From Paracoccaceae bacterium (GTDB taxonomy: Bacteria > Pseudomonadota > Alphaproteobacteria > Rhodobacterales > Rhodobacteraceae): 64,000 nucleotides of DNA. Location: assembly GCA_002709405.1 (NCBI GenBank), contig PAQV01000060.1, positions 42,659 through 106,658 of the forward strand. The letters run 5' to 3'. The notes below the pieces were generated by a model. The model had not been told where the DNA came from. It searched no databases and saw only the letters and a program-made list of their open reading frames with translations. The stretch's first letter is position 1; every line of letters starts with the position of its first letter. A program made the position numbers and the translations under genes. This document shows, in pieces, positions 18,059 through 26,323 of the stretch.

Positions 18059-20412
18059 TGGGCCTTCTGGAACGGCCGGGCGAGCGGTCGGGCGTTGTGC
18101 AACCCGGCCTGCCTGTCCTGCCGCCCGGGACCGAACGTCACCATGTCCCCGGTGGCGGGTCCCGGGCGGTCCGTATCGCGGCCGGCGACGAGGTCATCGT
18201 CGTCGACCGCGAAGGCGGACAGCGGGGCGAGCTGCTGGCCTTCGGGCGCGACGGCCGGCCGGATGCCGGTTTGCTTGGGGCCCAGGCGTCCGTTCCGGCG
18301 GATGGGCTGCGGGCGGCGCTGCTGGCCAGCGGATCCGGCCGGGCTGTCGCCGATACGCTGACACGCGCGGGCTGCGACCTGGACAGCGCTAGGGCCATTG
18401 CGGTCCACGGGCCCGACAGCCGGCCCGGAGACAGCCAGTCCCTCATCGCCCAGGACGACGCCCTGATCGTGCTGGCCGCCCCGGGCGGCACGATGAGCCC
18501 CCATGACCAGGACACGGCCACCGATCTTTACCTTTATATCCGCCGCTCGGCGATCAAGACCGCGGGCCTGCACCTGCCCCCCGATCCGCTGGCCGAGCCA
18601 CTGCTCGACCGCACCATTCAGCCGGGCGAGGCCTTTGTCTACGAGGTCCCCAAGGGCGCCTATATCCAGATCCTCGACGTGCAGGGGCGGGAATGTTCGG
18701 ACTTCCAGGCGTTCTCGGCCCGGTCGGTGGACCGCGGCCAGCCGCGCGAGATCGACCCCACGGCCACCCGGTCGATGACCGGCACGATCTACCCCAAGCC
18801 GGGCCTGCACGCGAAATACTGGAACACCGACCTGGAGCCGCTGGTCGAGATCGTCCAGGACACCTGCGGGCGGCATGACACCTTCGGGCTGGCCTGCACG
18901 GCGAAGTTCTACGAGGACATGGGCTATCCCGGCCATGTCAATTGCACCGACAACATGAACGCCGGGCTTGACCCTTACGGCATCGCGCCGCGCGGGGGCT
19001 GGCCGGCGGTGAACTTCTTCTTCAACACCCAGCTTGACGACACCCATGCCATCGCCACCGACGAACCCTGGTCCCGGCCCGGCGATTATGTGCTGGTGCA
19101 GGCCTTGACCGACCTGGTCTGCGTGTCGACGGCCTGTCCCGACGACATCGACCCGGCCAACGGCTGGACCCCGACCGAAATCCAGCTGCGCACCTACCGC
19201 GACACCGAACGCTTCCCGCGCTCGATCGGTTGGCGCAAGACCCCGGAGGATGACGTGGAAGAGACCAAGCAGACCGGCTTTCACGAATGCTTTGCCCGCC
19301 ACACCCGCGATTTCGTCGAATACCACGGGTATTGGCTGCCGAACTGCTTTCCGGGCGTGGGCAGTCTGGGCGAATACTGGGCCTGCCGCGAAAAGGCGGC
19401 GATCATGGATCTGTCGCCCCTGCGCAAGTACGAGGTCACGGGGCCCGACGCCGAAGCCCTGATGCAGCTGTGCGCCACGCGCAACGTGGCCAAGCTGGCC
19501 GTGGGGCAGGTGGTCTATACGGCGATCTGCGCCGATCACGGGGGCATGATCGACGACGGCACGATCTTCCGCATGGGCGATCATGCCTTCCGCTGGATCG
19601 GGGGGACCGACGACAGCGGGCTGTGGCTGCGCGAGATGGCCGAAAAGCACGGGCTGAACGCCCATGTGCGCAACGCGACCGACCAGCTGTGCAACGTGGC
19701 CGTGCAGGGCCGGCTGAGCCGCGCGATCCTGGCCAGCATCTTCTGGACCCCGCCATTGCAGCCCACCGTCGAGGAACTGGGCTGGTTCCGCTTCACCATT
19801 GCGCGGATCGGCGGCTATGACGGCGTGCCGGTGGTGATCAGCCGCACGGGCTATACCGGAGAGCTGGGCTACGAGGTCTTCTGCCACCCAAAGGACGCCA
19901 CGGCGGTCTTCGATGCGATCTGGGAGGCCGGGCAGCCGATGGGGATGCAGCCGCTGGGGCTGGCCGCGCTGGACATGCTGCGGATCGAAAGCGGGCTGGC
20001 CTTTGCCGGGCACGAGTTCGACGACCAGACCGACCCATTTGAGGCAGGCATCGGTTTTACCGTGCCCCTAAAGAACGACGTGCAGTTCATCGGCCGGCCG
20101 GCGCTGGAAACCCGCAAGGCCAGCCCGCAGAAAAAGCTGGTGGGCCTTGAAATCGAGGCCAACGAGGTGCCGGGCCATGGCGATTGCGTGCGGCTGGGGC
20201 GGGTGCAGGTGGGGGTGATCACCTCGGCCACGCGGTCTCCGATCCTGGACAAGACGATCGCGCTGGCCCGGGTCTTTGCCGACCATGCCGAGCCGGGCAC
20301 CGACCTGGAGGTCGGCCAGCTGGACGGTCACCAGAAGCGCCTGAAGGCAAAGGTGGTGCCGTTCCCGCATTTCGATCCGACGAAATCCCGCGCCAAGGGG
20401 GAGTATGACTGA
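18058..20412 (+). CDS. tdm: Trimethylamine N-oxide demethylase
   Basis: A 784-residue two-domain protein. The N-terminal half (to about 375) is a DUF1989 metal-binding domain with PKGAYIQILDVQGRECSDF, NCTDNMNAGLDPYGIAPRGG and cysteines near 213, 280, 296 and 355. The C-terminal half (about 395-784) is a GcvT-like folate-binding domain (GVGSLGEYWACREKAAIMDL, SRTGYTGELGYEVF). This fusion is the hallmark of Tdm, which splits TMAO into dimethylamine and formaldehyde, with the folate domain thought to capture the C1 unit. It begins inside the tmm stop and overlaps the next gene by eight bases. Confidence 0.95.
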   Translation: MGLLERPGERSGVVQPGLPVLPPGTERHHVPGGGSRAVRIAAGDEVIVVDREGGQRGELLAFGRDGRPDAGLLGAQASVPADGLRAALLASGSGRAVADTLTRAGCDLDSARAIAVHGPDSRPGDSQSLIAQDDALIVLAAPGGTMSPHDQDTATDLYLYIRRSAIKTAGLHLPPDPLAEPLLDRTIQPGEAFVYEVPKGAYIQILDVQGRECSDFQAFSARSVDRGQPREIDPTATRSMTGTIYPKPGLHAKYWNTDLEPLVEIVQDTCGRHDTFGLACTAKFYEDMGYPGHVNCTDNMNAGLDPYGIAPRGGWPAVNFFFNTQLDDTHAIATDEPWSRPGDYVLVQALTDLVCVSTACPDDIDPANGWTPTEIQLRTYRDTERFPRSIGWRKTPEDDVEETKQTGFHECFARHTRDFVEYHGYWLPNCFPGVGSLGEYWACREKAAIMDLSPLRKYEVTGPDAEALMQLCATRNVAKLAVGQVVYTAICADHGGMIDDGTIFRMGDHAFRWIGGTDDSGLWLREMAEKHGLNAHVRNATDQLCNVAVQGRLSRAILASIFWTPPLQPTVEELGWFRFTIARIGGYDGVPVVISRTGYTGELGYEVFCHPKDATAVFDAIWEAGQPMGMQPLGLAALDMLRIESGLAFAGHEFDDQTDPFEAGIGFTVPLKNDVQFIGRPALETRKASPQKKLVGLEIEANEVPGHGDCVRLGRVQVGVITSATRSPILDKTIALARVFADHAEPGTDLEVGQLDGHQKRLKAKVVPFPHFDPTKSRAKGEYD

Positions 20413-21283
20413 CCTTGAATCCCGCGTCCTGGGCTTAAGCTGCTGGACGGACCCGCAAGACATCCAGCCCCTGACGGGCGGCATCACCAACCTGAACGCC
20501 ACGGTCACCGATGGCGGGCGCAAATATGTCGTCCGGCTGGGCCAGGACATCCCCGAACACGGGATCCTGCGCTGGAATGAAATCGCCGTGGCGCGGGCGG
20601 CTGCGGCGGCGGGGGTGTCTCCGGCGGTGGTGCATGCCGAACCGGGCGCGGTGGTCTTCGATTTCGTCGAGGGTGAGGCGCTGACCGAAGAGGCCCTGCA
20701 CGATCCCGCCACGCTGATGGCCGCCACCGACCTGGTGGCCCGGGTCCACCGCGAGGTCACGCCCCGCCTGCGCGGGCCGGTGCTGACCTTCTGGGTGTTC
20801 CACGTCTGCCGCGATTACGCGGCCTTCCTGGACGAGCGGGGCTCGGGCTACGGGCCGATGCTGGGCAAGCTGCTGGACGATGCGGCCGCCCTGGAAGAGG
20901 GCGTGGGCAAGGTGCGGCTGGTTCTGGGCCACAACGACCTGCTGCCTGCGAATTTCATCAAGTCCGACAAAGGCCTGTGGCTGGTCGACTGGGAATACGG
21001 CGGGTTCAATTCCGAGCTGTTCGACCTGGGCGGGCTGGCCAGCAATGCGGGCCTGCCGGAGGCGGCCGAACAGGACATGCTGGCCCGCTACTATGGTCAC
21101 ACGCCTGACATGTCCTTCCGCAAAAGCTATGCCGCCATGAAATGCGGCTCGCTCCTGCGCGAGACGATGTGGTCCATGGTGTCCGAGATCACCTCGGAGA
21201 TCGACTTCGATTACGCGGCCTACACGGCCGAGAACCTTTCGCGATACGATGCGGCGCTGGCCGCCTGGAAAGACATGCCATGA
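20405..21283 (+). CDS. Choline/ethanolamine kinase-like phosphotransferase
   Basis: A 292-residue protein kinase-like small-molecule kinase. The catalytic loop is GHNDLLPANF and the metal-binding segment LVDWEYGG; the N-terminal PLTGGITNLN loop would bind ATP phosphates. It would phosphorylate an alcohol such as choline, ethanolamine or a related compound. GGGGGAG precedes its ATG, which lies inside the end of tdm (eight-base overlap), and its stop overlaps the next gene (ATGA). The tight packing between tdm and a dimethylglycine-dehydrogenase-like gene suggests a methylated amine alcohol as substrate, but none is established. Confidence 0.82.
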   Translation: MTDLESRVLGLSCWTDPQDIQPLTGGITNLNATVTDGGRKYVVRLGQDIPEHGILRWNEIAVARAAAAAGVSPAVVHAEPGAVVFDFVEGEALTEEALHDPATLMAATDLVARVHREVTPRLRGPVLTFWVFHVCRDYAAFLDERGSGYGPMLGKLLDDAAALEEGVGKVRLVLGHNDLLPANFIKSDKGLWLVDWEYGGFNSELFDLGGLASNAGLPEAAEQDMLARYYGHTPDMSFRKSYAAMKCGSLLRETMWSMVSEITSEIDFDYAAYTAENLSRYDAALAAWKDMP

Positions 21284-23712
21284 CCGATCTTCCCTCCACC
21301 GCGCAGGCCGTCATCGTGGGCGGTGGCATCATCGGCTGTTCCACGGCCTACCACCTGGCCAAGCTGGGTGTCGACGTGGTGCTGATCGAACGCCACAAGC
21401 TGACATCCGGCTCGACCTTCCATGCGGCGGGGCTGGTGGGGCAGTTGAGATCCTCGGCCAACATCACGGAATTGCTGGGGTATTCGGTGGATCTTTATGA
21501 CCGGCTGGAGGCCGAGACCGGCCAGGCCACCGGCTGGAAGCGCAACGGCGGGCTGCGGCTGGCCTGCAATGAGGAACGCTGGACAGAGGTCCGGCGCCAG
21601 GCCACCACGGCGCAAAGCTTCGGGCTGGACATGCAGCTGCTGACGCCGTCGGAGGCGCAGGACCTGTGGCCGCTGATGGATGTCTCGGACGTGATCGGCG
21701 CGGCGTATCTGCCGACCGATGGGCAGGCCAACCCCTCGGACATCACCCTGTCGCTGGCCAAGGGCGCGCGCATGGCCGGGGCGGTGATCGTCGAGGACAC
21801 CGAGGTCACGGGCGTGATCATCGACAAGGGCGTGATCAAGGGGGTCGACACCTCGCGCGGGCGGATCGACACGCCCAAGGTCGTGGCCTGTTGCGGCCAG
21901 TGGACACGGGACTTTGCGGGGTGCTACGGGGTGAACGTGCCCTTGGTGTCGATGGAACACCAGTACCTGGTGACCGAGCGGATCAAGGGCGTGACATCAG
22001 ATCTGCCGACGCTGCGCGACCCCGACCGGCTGACCTACTGGAAGGAAGAAGTGGGCGGGCTGGTGATGGGCGGATATGAGCCCAACCCCAAGCCCTGGGC
22101 GGTGGCGGGCATTCCCGATGGGTTCCAGTTCTCGCTGCTGGACAATGACATCGACCATTTCGAACAGATCATGGAACAGGCCCTGGGCCGGGTGCCCGCG
22201 CTGGAAACGGCCGGCATCAAGAGCATGATCAACGGCCCCGAAAGCTTTACGCCCGACGGCAATTTCATCCTGGGCGAGGCGCCCGAGCAGAAGGGGTTCT
22301 TTGTCGGCGCCGGGTTCAACGCCTTCGGCATCGCGTCGGGCGGCGGCGCGGGGATGGCGCTGGCGGAATGGGTTGCCAAGGGGGCGCCTCCGTTCGATTT
22401 GTGGCCGGTCGACATCCGCCGGTTCGGCCGGCCGCACCGGGACACCGCCTGGGTGCGGACGCGCACGTCCGAGGCCTATGCCAAGCACTACACCATGGCC
22501 TGGCCGTCCGAGGAACATGCCTCGGGCCGGCCCAACCGCCGGTCGCCGCTTTATGCGCAGATTGCCGCGCGGGGGGCGGTGTTCGGCGAGAAGATGGGGT
22601 GGGAGCGGCCGAACTGGTTTGCCGCCGCGGACGAAGAGCCGCGCGATATCTACACCTATGGCCGGCCCAACTGGGTGTCGGCGGTGGCCCGCGAGCACAG
22701 GGCCTGCCGCGAGGCGGCGGCGCTCTTCGACCAAAGCTCGTTCGCCAAGTTCCTGTTGAAAGGGCCCGATGCCGAGGCCGCGCTAAGCTGGATCGCGGCC
22801 GGCGACGTGGCGGGGCCGGTGGGGCGGCTGACCTATACGCAGATGCTGAACGACCGGGGCGGGATCGAGGCCGACGTGACCTGCGCCCGGCTGTCCGAGA
22901 CCGAGTATTACATCACCACGGGCACCGGCTTTGCCACGCGCGATTTCGACTGGATTTCGCGGAGCATCCCCGAAGGCATGAACGCGCAGCTGGTGGATGT
23001 GACCTCGGGCAACGCGGTATTGTCGCTGATGGGGCCACGGGCGCGGGACATCCTGTCGGCGGTGACGCAGGATGATGTCAGCAACGCGGGCTTCCCCTTC
23101 GGGGCGGCTCGGACGATCTTCATCGCGGGGGCGCCGGTCCTGGCCCTGCGGCTGTCCTATGCAGGCGAATTGGGGTGGGAGCTGCACCTGCCGTCGGAAT
23201 ACGCGGTGTCGGTCTATGAGGCGTTGCACGATGCCGGGGCGCCCTTCGGGCTGGCTGACGCGGGTTACCGGGCGATCGAGACCCTGCGGTTGGAGAAGGG
23301 CTATCGCGCCTGGGGCGGCGAGATCGGGCCGGATACGTCTCCGCTGGTGGCCGGGCTGGGATGGGCCTGCCGGAAGGCGGCGCCGTTCAAGGGGAAAGAG
23401 GCGCTGGACGCGCTGTGCGGGCAGCCCCTGACGCGGCGGCTGGTGACGTTCACGGCCGCGCCCGACACGATCCTTTTGGGCCGAGAGACGGTCTTTCGCG
23501 ATGGGGAGCGGGTGGGCTACCTGGCCTCGGGCGGGCTGGGGCACACGGTGGGCCGGGCCATCGGCATGGGCTATGTTGCTTGTGACGCGGGCGTGACGGC
23601 TGAGTGGATCGCCGCGGGGCGATACGAGTTGGACGTGGCAGGCGAAAGGGTGCCGGCCGAGGCCGGGCTGAAGCCGCTGTGTGATCCGGCGAACCTGAGG
23701 CTGAAGTCTTGA
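21280..23712 (+). CDS. Dimethylglycine/sarcosine dehydrogenase-like FAD-GcvT fusion protein
   Basis: An 810-residue enzyme. The N-terminal FAD oxidoreductase (about 1-390) has VIVGGGIIGCSTAYHLAKLG and a histidine (H48 in STFHAAG) where the dimethylglycine/sarcosine dehydrogenase family carries covalent FAD. The C-terminal part (about 440-810) is a GcvT-type folate domain (SYAGELGWELHLPSEY). Family members remove N-methyl groups and hand them to tetrahydrofolate. The ATG overlaps the kinase stop by four bases, so it belongs to the tmm-tdm operon. Dimethylglycine is the textbook substrate; because it follows tdm and no dimethylamine monooxygenase is seen, dimethylamine or a derivative is an alternative. 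Confidence 0.85.
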   Translation: MTDLPSTAQAVIVGGGIIGCSTAYHLAKLGVDVVLIERHKLTSGSTFHAAGLVGQLRSSANITELLGYSVDLYDRLEAETGQATGWKRNGGLRLACNEERWTEVRRQATTAQSFGLDMQLLTPSEAQDLWPLMDVSDVIGAAYLPTDGQANPSDITLSLAKGARMAGAVIVEDTEVTGVIIDKGVIKGVDTSRGRIDTPKVVACCGQWTRDFAGCYGVNVPLVSMEHQYLVTERIKGVTSDLPTLRDPDRLTYWKEEVGGLVMGGYEPNPKPWAVAGIPDGFQFSLLDNDIDHFEQIMEQALGRVPALETAGIKSMINGPESFTPDGNFILGEAPEQKGFFVGAGFNAFGIASGGGAGMALAEWVAKGAPPFDLWPVDIRRFGRPHRDTAWVRTRTSEAYAKHYTMAWPSEEHASGRPNRRSPLYAQIAARGAVFGEKMGWERPNWFAAADEEPRDIYTYGRPNWVSAVAREHRACREAAALFDQSSFAKFLLKGPDAEAALSWIAAGDVAGPVGRLTYTQMLNDRGGIEADVTCARLSETEYYITTGTGFATRDFDWISRSIPEGMNAQLVDVTSGNAVLSLMGPRARDILSAVTQDDVSNAGFPFGAARTIFIAGAPVLALRLSYAGELGWELHLPSEYAVSVYEALHDAGAPFGLADAGYRAIETLRLEKGYRAWGGEIGPDTSPLVAGLGWACRKAAPFKGKEALDALCGQPLTRRLVTFTAAPDTILLGRETVFRDGERVGYLASGGLGHTVGRAIGMGYVACDAGVTAEWIAAGRYELDVAGERVPAEAGLKPLCDPANLRLKS

Positions 23713-23750
23713 GGCGCGGCGGGGGCTTGCGGGCATCCTGGTTTGTGGCA

Positions 23751-23796
23751 GCGGCCATTCGGCCAATGTTATTGAAGGAAGCGGCCATTAGGCCGC
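23751..23796. repeat. Short direct repeat with hairpins after the tmm operon
   Basis: GCGGCCATTCGGCC (23751-23764) is repeated as GCGGCCATTAGGCC (23781-23794); each can fold, the second perfectly as GCGGCC-ATTA-GGCCGC. Together with the large hairpin at 23798-23848 this forms a strongly structured end for the tmm-tdm transcript. Confidence 0.65.
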
Positions 23797-23797
23797 T

Positions 23798-23848
23798 GGG
23801 CAGCCCGCGGACGCTCCCGCCCACCCACCCCGCGTCCGCGGGCTGCCC
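23798..23848. repeat. Hairpin repeat with G-quadruplex loop, copy 1
   Basis: Perfect 17-bp arms, starting GGGCAGCCCGCGG (23798-23814) and its complement (23832-23848), hold a 17-base loop at 23815-23831. On the minus strand the loop reads GGGGTGGGTGGGCGGGA, four G-tracts separated by single bases. The 24 bases 23811-23834 are identical to 45120-45143, while the outer arms differ. It lies between the end of the tmm operon and the XRE-cupin gene and may act as a terminator. Confidence 0.85.
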
Positions 23849-23929
23849 GGGGCGCGGGATGGTCTGCGTTCTTGCCCCGTTCCGGTTGTATGCTTTAAAA
23901 CCGGTCCACCGCCGATGGAGGGGCGTGAC

Positions 23930-24577
23930 ATGAACAAGAAGGCCAACGTGCCCGACAGCCGCCTGACCCAGGATCCCCATGCCGTCCGCGAAGTGCGCGA
24001 GAAGAAGCTGGAGGTGGCCATCGGCCGCCAGGTCCGCGAGTTGCGCAAGCGCCAGCGGATGACCGGCTCGGAACTGGCCGCCCAGACCGGCCTGTCGGTG
24101 GGCATGTTGTCGAAGATCGAAAACGGGGTGATCTCGCCCTCGCTGGCCACGTTGCAGACCCTGGCCAACACCCTGCGCGTGCCCCTGATCCAGCTGTTTT
24201 CCGGTTTCGAGGAACCCCGCGGGGCGATGCATGTCAAATCAGGCGAGGGGGTGGAAATCGCCCGGGCGGGCACGCGGGCCGGCCACCAGTACCGCCTGCT
24301 GGGCCATATCGGGTCCAACGACAGCGGTGTGGTGGTCGAACCCTACCTGATCGACCTGACCGACGAGAGCGACCGCTTTCCGACCTTTCAGCACGAGGGG
24401 ATCGAGTTCCTCTACATGCTGGAGGGCACGATCGATTACCGCCACGGAGACCAGCTGTACCTGCTGGAGCCGGGCGATTCCCTGGTCTTTGACGCCGATG
24501 CACCGCATGGGCCCGAGGTGCTGGTCGACCTGCCGGCGCGCTACCTGTCGATCATCACCTATCCCCAGCAGAAGTGA
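23930..24577 (+). CDS. XRE-cupin transcriptional regulator
   Basis: A 215-residue regulator: a helix-turn-helix domain near 35-90 (MTGSELAAQTGLSVGMLSKI) and a C-terminal cupin near 135-210 (HEGIEFLYMLEGTIDYR, LEPGDSLVFDADAPHGPE) that would bind a small effector. ATG at 23930 has GGAGGGG upstream; the frame extends five codons further. It lies 145 bp upstream of mgsABC on the same strand and downstream of the tmm operon, so it is the natural candidate to control methylated-amine genes. The effector may be a pathway intermediate such as a glutamyl-amine, by analogy with PuuR; this is inference. Confidence 0.9.
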   Translation: MNKKANVPDSRLTQDPHAVREVREKKLEVAIGRQVRELRKRQRMTGSELAAQTGLSVGMLSKIENGVISPSLATLQTLANTLRVPLIQLFSGFEEPRGAMHVKSGEGVEIARAGTRAGHQYRLLGHIGSNDSGVVVEPYLIDLTDESDRFPTFQHEGIEFLYMLEGTIDYRHGDQLYLLEPGDSLVFDADAPHGPEVLVDLPARYLSIITYPQQK

Positions 24578-24634
24578 TCCGGCTGCCCAAGCCATGGGCA
24601 GGGCGCGGGTCCCGCTGGGGATTTTCTGTGTGGT

Positions 24635-24659
24635 GAAGTTATTTTCTTGCAGGGAAACT
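24635..24659. promoter_or_regulatory. Candidate operator upstream of mgsA
   Basis: GAAGTT, then TTTTCTTG, then GGGAAACT, 63-87 bases before the mgsA ATG. It matches the tmm upstream motif (16638-16659) in order and content, with three extra bases. It is AT-rich in a GC-rich surround and lies between the XRE-cupin gene and its presumed target operon. Confidence 0.4.
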
Positions 24660-24721
24660 CGTCACGGTCTACTGCTCGGCTCAAGGGGCCGTGATGGCCC
24701 GATCGAGAACGGAGTGCATCC

Positions 24722-25606
24722 ATGTGCGGTATTGTTGGCCTGTTCCTGAAGAATGATGCCTTGCGCCCCAAGCTGGGCGAGATGCTGACGGACATGCTTA
24801 TCACCATGACCGACCGAGGCCCCGACAGCGCGGGCATTGCCATCTACGGGGCCGAGGGTGAGGGCGTGAAGATCACCGTCCAGTCGGACGACCCGGCGGC
24901 CTTTGACGGGCTGGATGCGGTTCTGGCCCAGGTTACGGGGGCCGAGGTGTCGATGAAGGTGCTGGATACCCACGCGGTGCTGGGCCTGCCCGAGGCGGCG
25001 GCCGATGCGGCCGTGGCGGCGCTGGAAGAAAAGGGGCTGCGGGTGATGGCCCGGGGCGCCTCGATGGAAATCTTCAAGGAGGTCGGCCTGCCGCGCGACG
25101 TGGCCGAACGGTTCGCCCTGCGGGCGATGGGCGGCAGCCATGGCATCGGCCACACGCGCATGGCCACCGAAAGCGCCGTGACGACGTTGGGCGCGCATCC
25201 GTTTTCGACCGCCTCCGACGAATGCCTGGTGCACAACGGGTCTTTGTCCAACCACAACAGCCTGCGCCGGTCGCTGGCCCGCGACGGCTTTGCCGTGAAG
25301 ACGGAAAACGACACCGAGGTGGGCGCGGCCTATATCTCGTCGCGCATTGCGGGCGGGGCAACCCTGGGCGAGGCGCTGGAAGGCACGCTGGAGGATCTTG
25401 ACGGGTTCTTCACCTTCGTGATGGGCACGCGCAACGGGTTCGGCGTGGTGCGCGACCCGATCGCCTGCAAGCCGGCGGTGCTGGCCGAAACCGACGATTA
25501 CGTGGCCTTCGGGTCCGAGTACCGGGCCTTTGCCGACCTGCCGGGGATCGAGACCGCAAAGGTCTGGGAACCCGAGCCGGCCACCGTCTATTTCTGGGAA
25601 CGCTGA
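24722..25606 (+). CDS. mgsA: N-methylglutamate synthase subunit A (class II glutamine amidotransferase)
   Basis: A 294-residue N-terminal-nucleophile amidotransferase domain. It begins MCGIVGLFL, so Cys2 becomes the catalytic N-terminal nucleophile once Met is removed; TDRGPDSAG and GHTRMATESAV are class II GATase motifs. In the MgsABC complex, which resembles glutamate synthase split into three chains, this subunit would handle the gamma-glutamyl amide group. First gene of a close-packed mgsABC operon; the next gene begins two bases after its stop. Without context it would be named GlxB or a glutamate synthase-like amidotransferase. Confidence 0.9.
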   Translation: MCGIVGLFLKNDALRPKLGEMLTDMLITMTDRGPDSAGIAIYGAEGEGVKITVQSDDPAAFDGLDAVLAQVTGAEVSMKVLDTHAVLGLPEAAADAAVAALEEKGLRVMARGASMEIFKEVGLPRDVAERFALRAMGGSHGIGHTRMATESAVTTLGAHPFSTASDECLVHNGSLSNHNSLRRSLARDGFAVKTENDTEVGAAYISSRIAGGATLGEALEGTLEDLDGFFTFVMGTRNGFGVVRDPIACKPAVLAETDDYVAFGSEYRAFADLPGIETAKVWEPEPATVYFWER

Positions 25607-25608
25607 GA

Positions 25609-26319
25609 ATGGAGACTGCGCTGATGCCGTCCGATAACGGGGTCACGACCCTGGACATGAGCGCCACCGAGCTGCGCGAGATCAACGAGACGCTGCAATC
25701 GGCGGCCGGATCGAACCGGGCGTTCGAGGTCGTCAACACCCGCGGGGCCCATGCCATCGCCGTGGGGCTGGATGCGCCGATCACGGTCACGGTCAAGGGC
25801 TCGACCGGTTATTATTGCGCCGGCATGAACAAGCAGGCGACGGTGCACGTACAGGGCTCGGTCGGGCCCGGCGTGGCCGAAAACATGATGTCGGGCACGG
25901 TGATCATCGAAGGCGATGCCTCGCAATATGCCGGGGCCACGGCCCATGGCGGGCTGCTGGTGATCAAGGGCAATGCGTCCTCGCGCTGCGGGATTTCCAT
26001 GAAGGGGATCGACATCGTGGTGCACGGGAACATCGGCCACATGTCGGCCTTCATGGCGCAAAAGGGCAACCTTGTTGTGCTGGGCGATGCAGGCGATGCC
26101 CTGGGCGACAGCCTGTACGAGGCGCGGCTGTTCGTGCGCGGATCGGTCAAGTCTCTGGGCGCCGATTGCGTCGAGAAGGAGATGCGGCCGGAACATATCG
26201 ACCTGCTGGCCGACCTGCTGGCCAAGGCGGGCGCCGATGCGAAACCGCAAGAGTTCAAGCGCTACGGCTCGGCTCGCAAGCTTTACAATTTCAACATCGA
26301 CCACGCCGGAGATTACTGA
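25609..26319 (+). CDS. mgsB: N-methylglutamate synthase subunit B (GXGXG domain)
   Basis: A 236-residue protein formed of the parallel beta-helix GXGXG domain of glutamate synthase, with repeated glycine-rich turns (GVAENMMSGTVIIEGDASQY, GATAHGGLLVIKGNASSRCG, GDAGDALGDSLYEARLFVRG). It would be the structural bridge between the amidotransferase and FMN subunits. Two starts are possible: ATG at 25609 and ATG at 25624, each with a purine-rich site about nine bases upstream; the longer one is listed. The next gene follows four bases after its stop. Confidence 0.88.
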   Translation: METALMPSDNGVTTLDMSATELREINETLQSAAGSNRAFEVVNTRGAHAIAVGLDAPITVTVKGSTGYYCAGMNKQATVHVQGSVGPGVAENMMSGTVIIEGDASQYAGATAHGGLLVIKGNASSRCGISMKGIDIVVHGNIGHMSAFMAQKGNLVVLGDAGDALGDSLYEARLFVRGSVKSLGADCVEKEMRPEHIDLLADLLAKAGADAKPQEFKRYGSARKLYNFNIDHAGDY

Positions 26320-26323
26320 GGCC

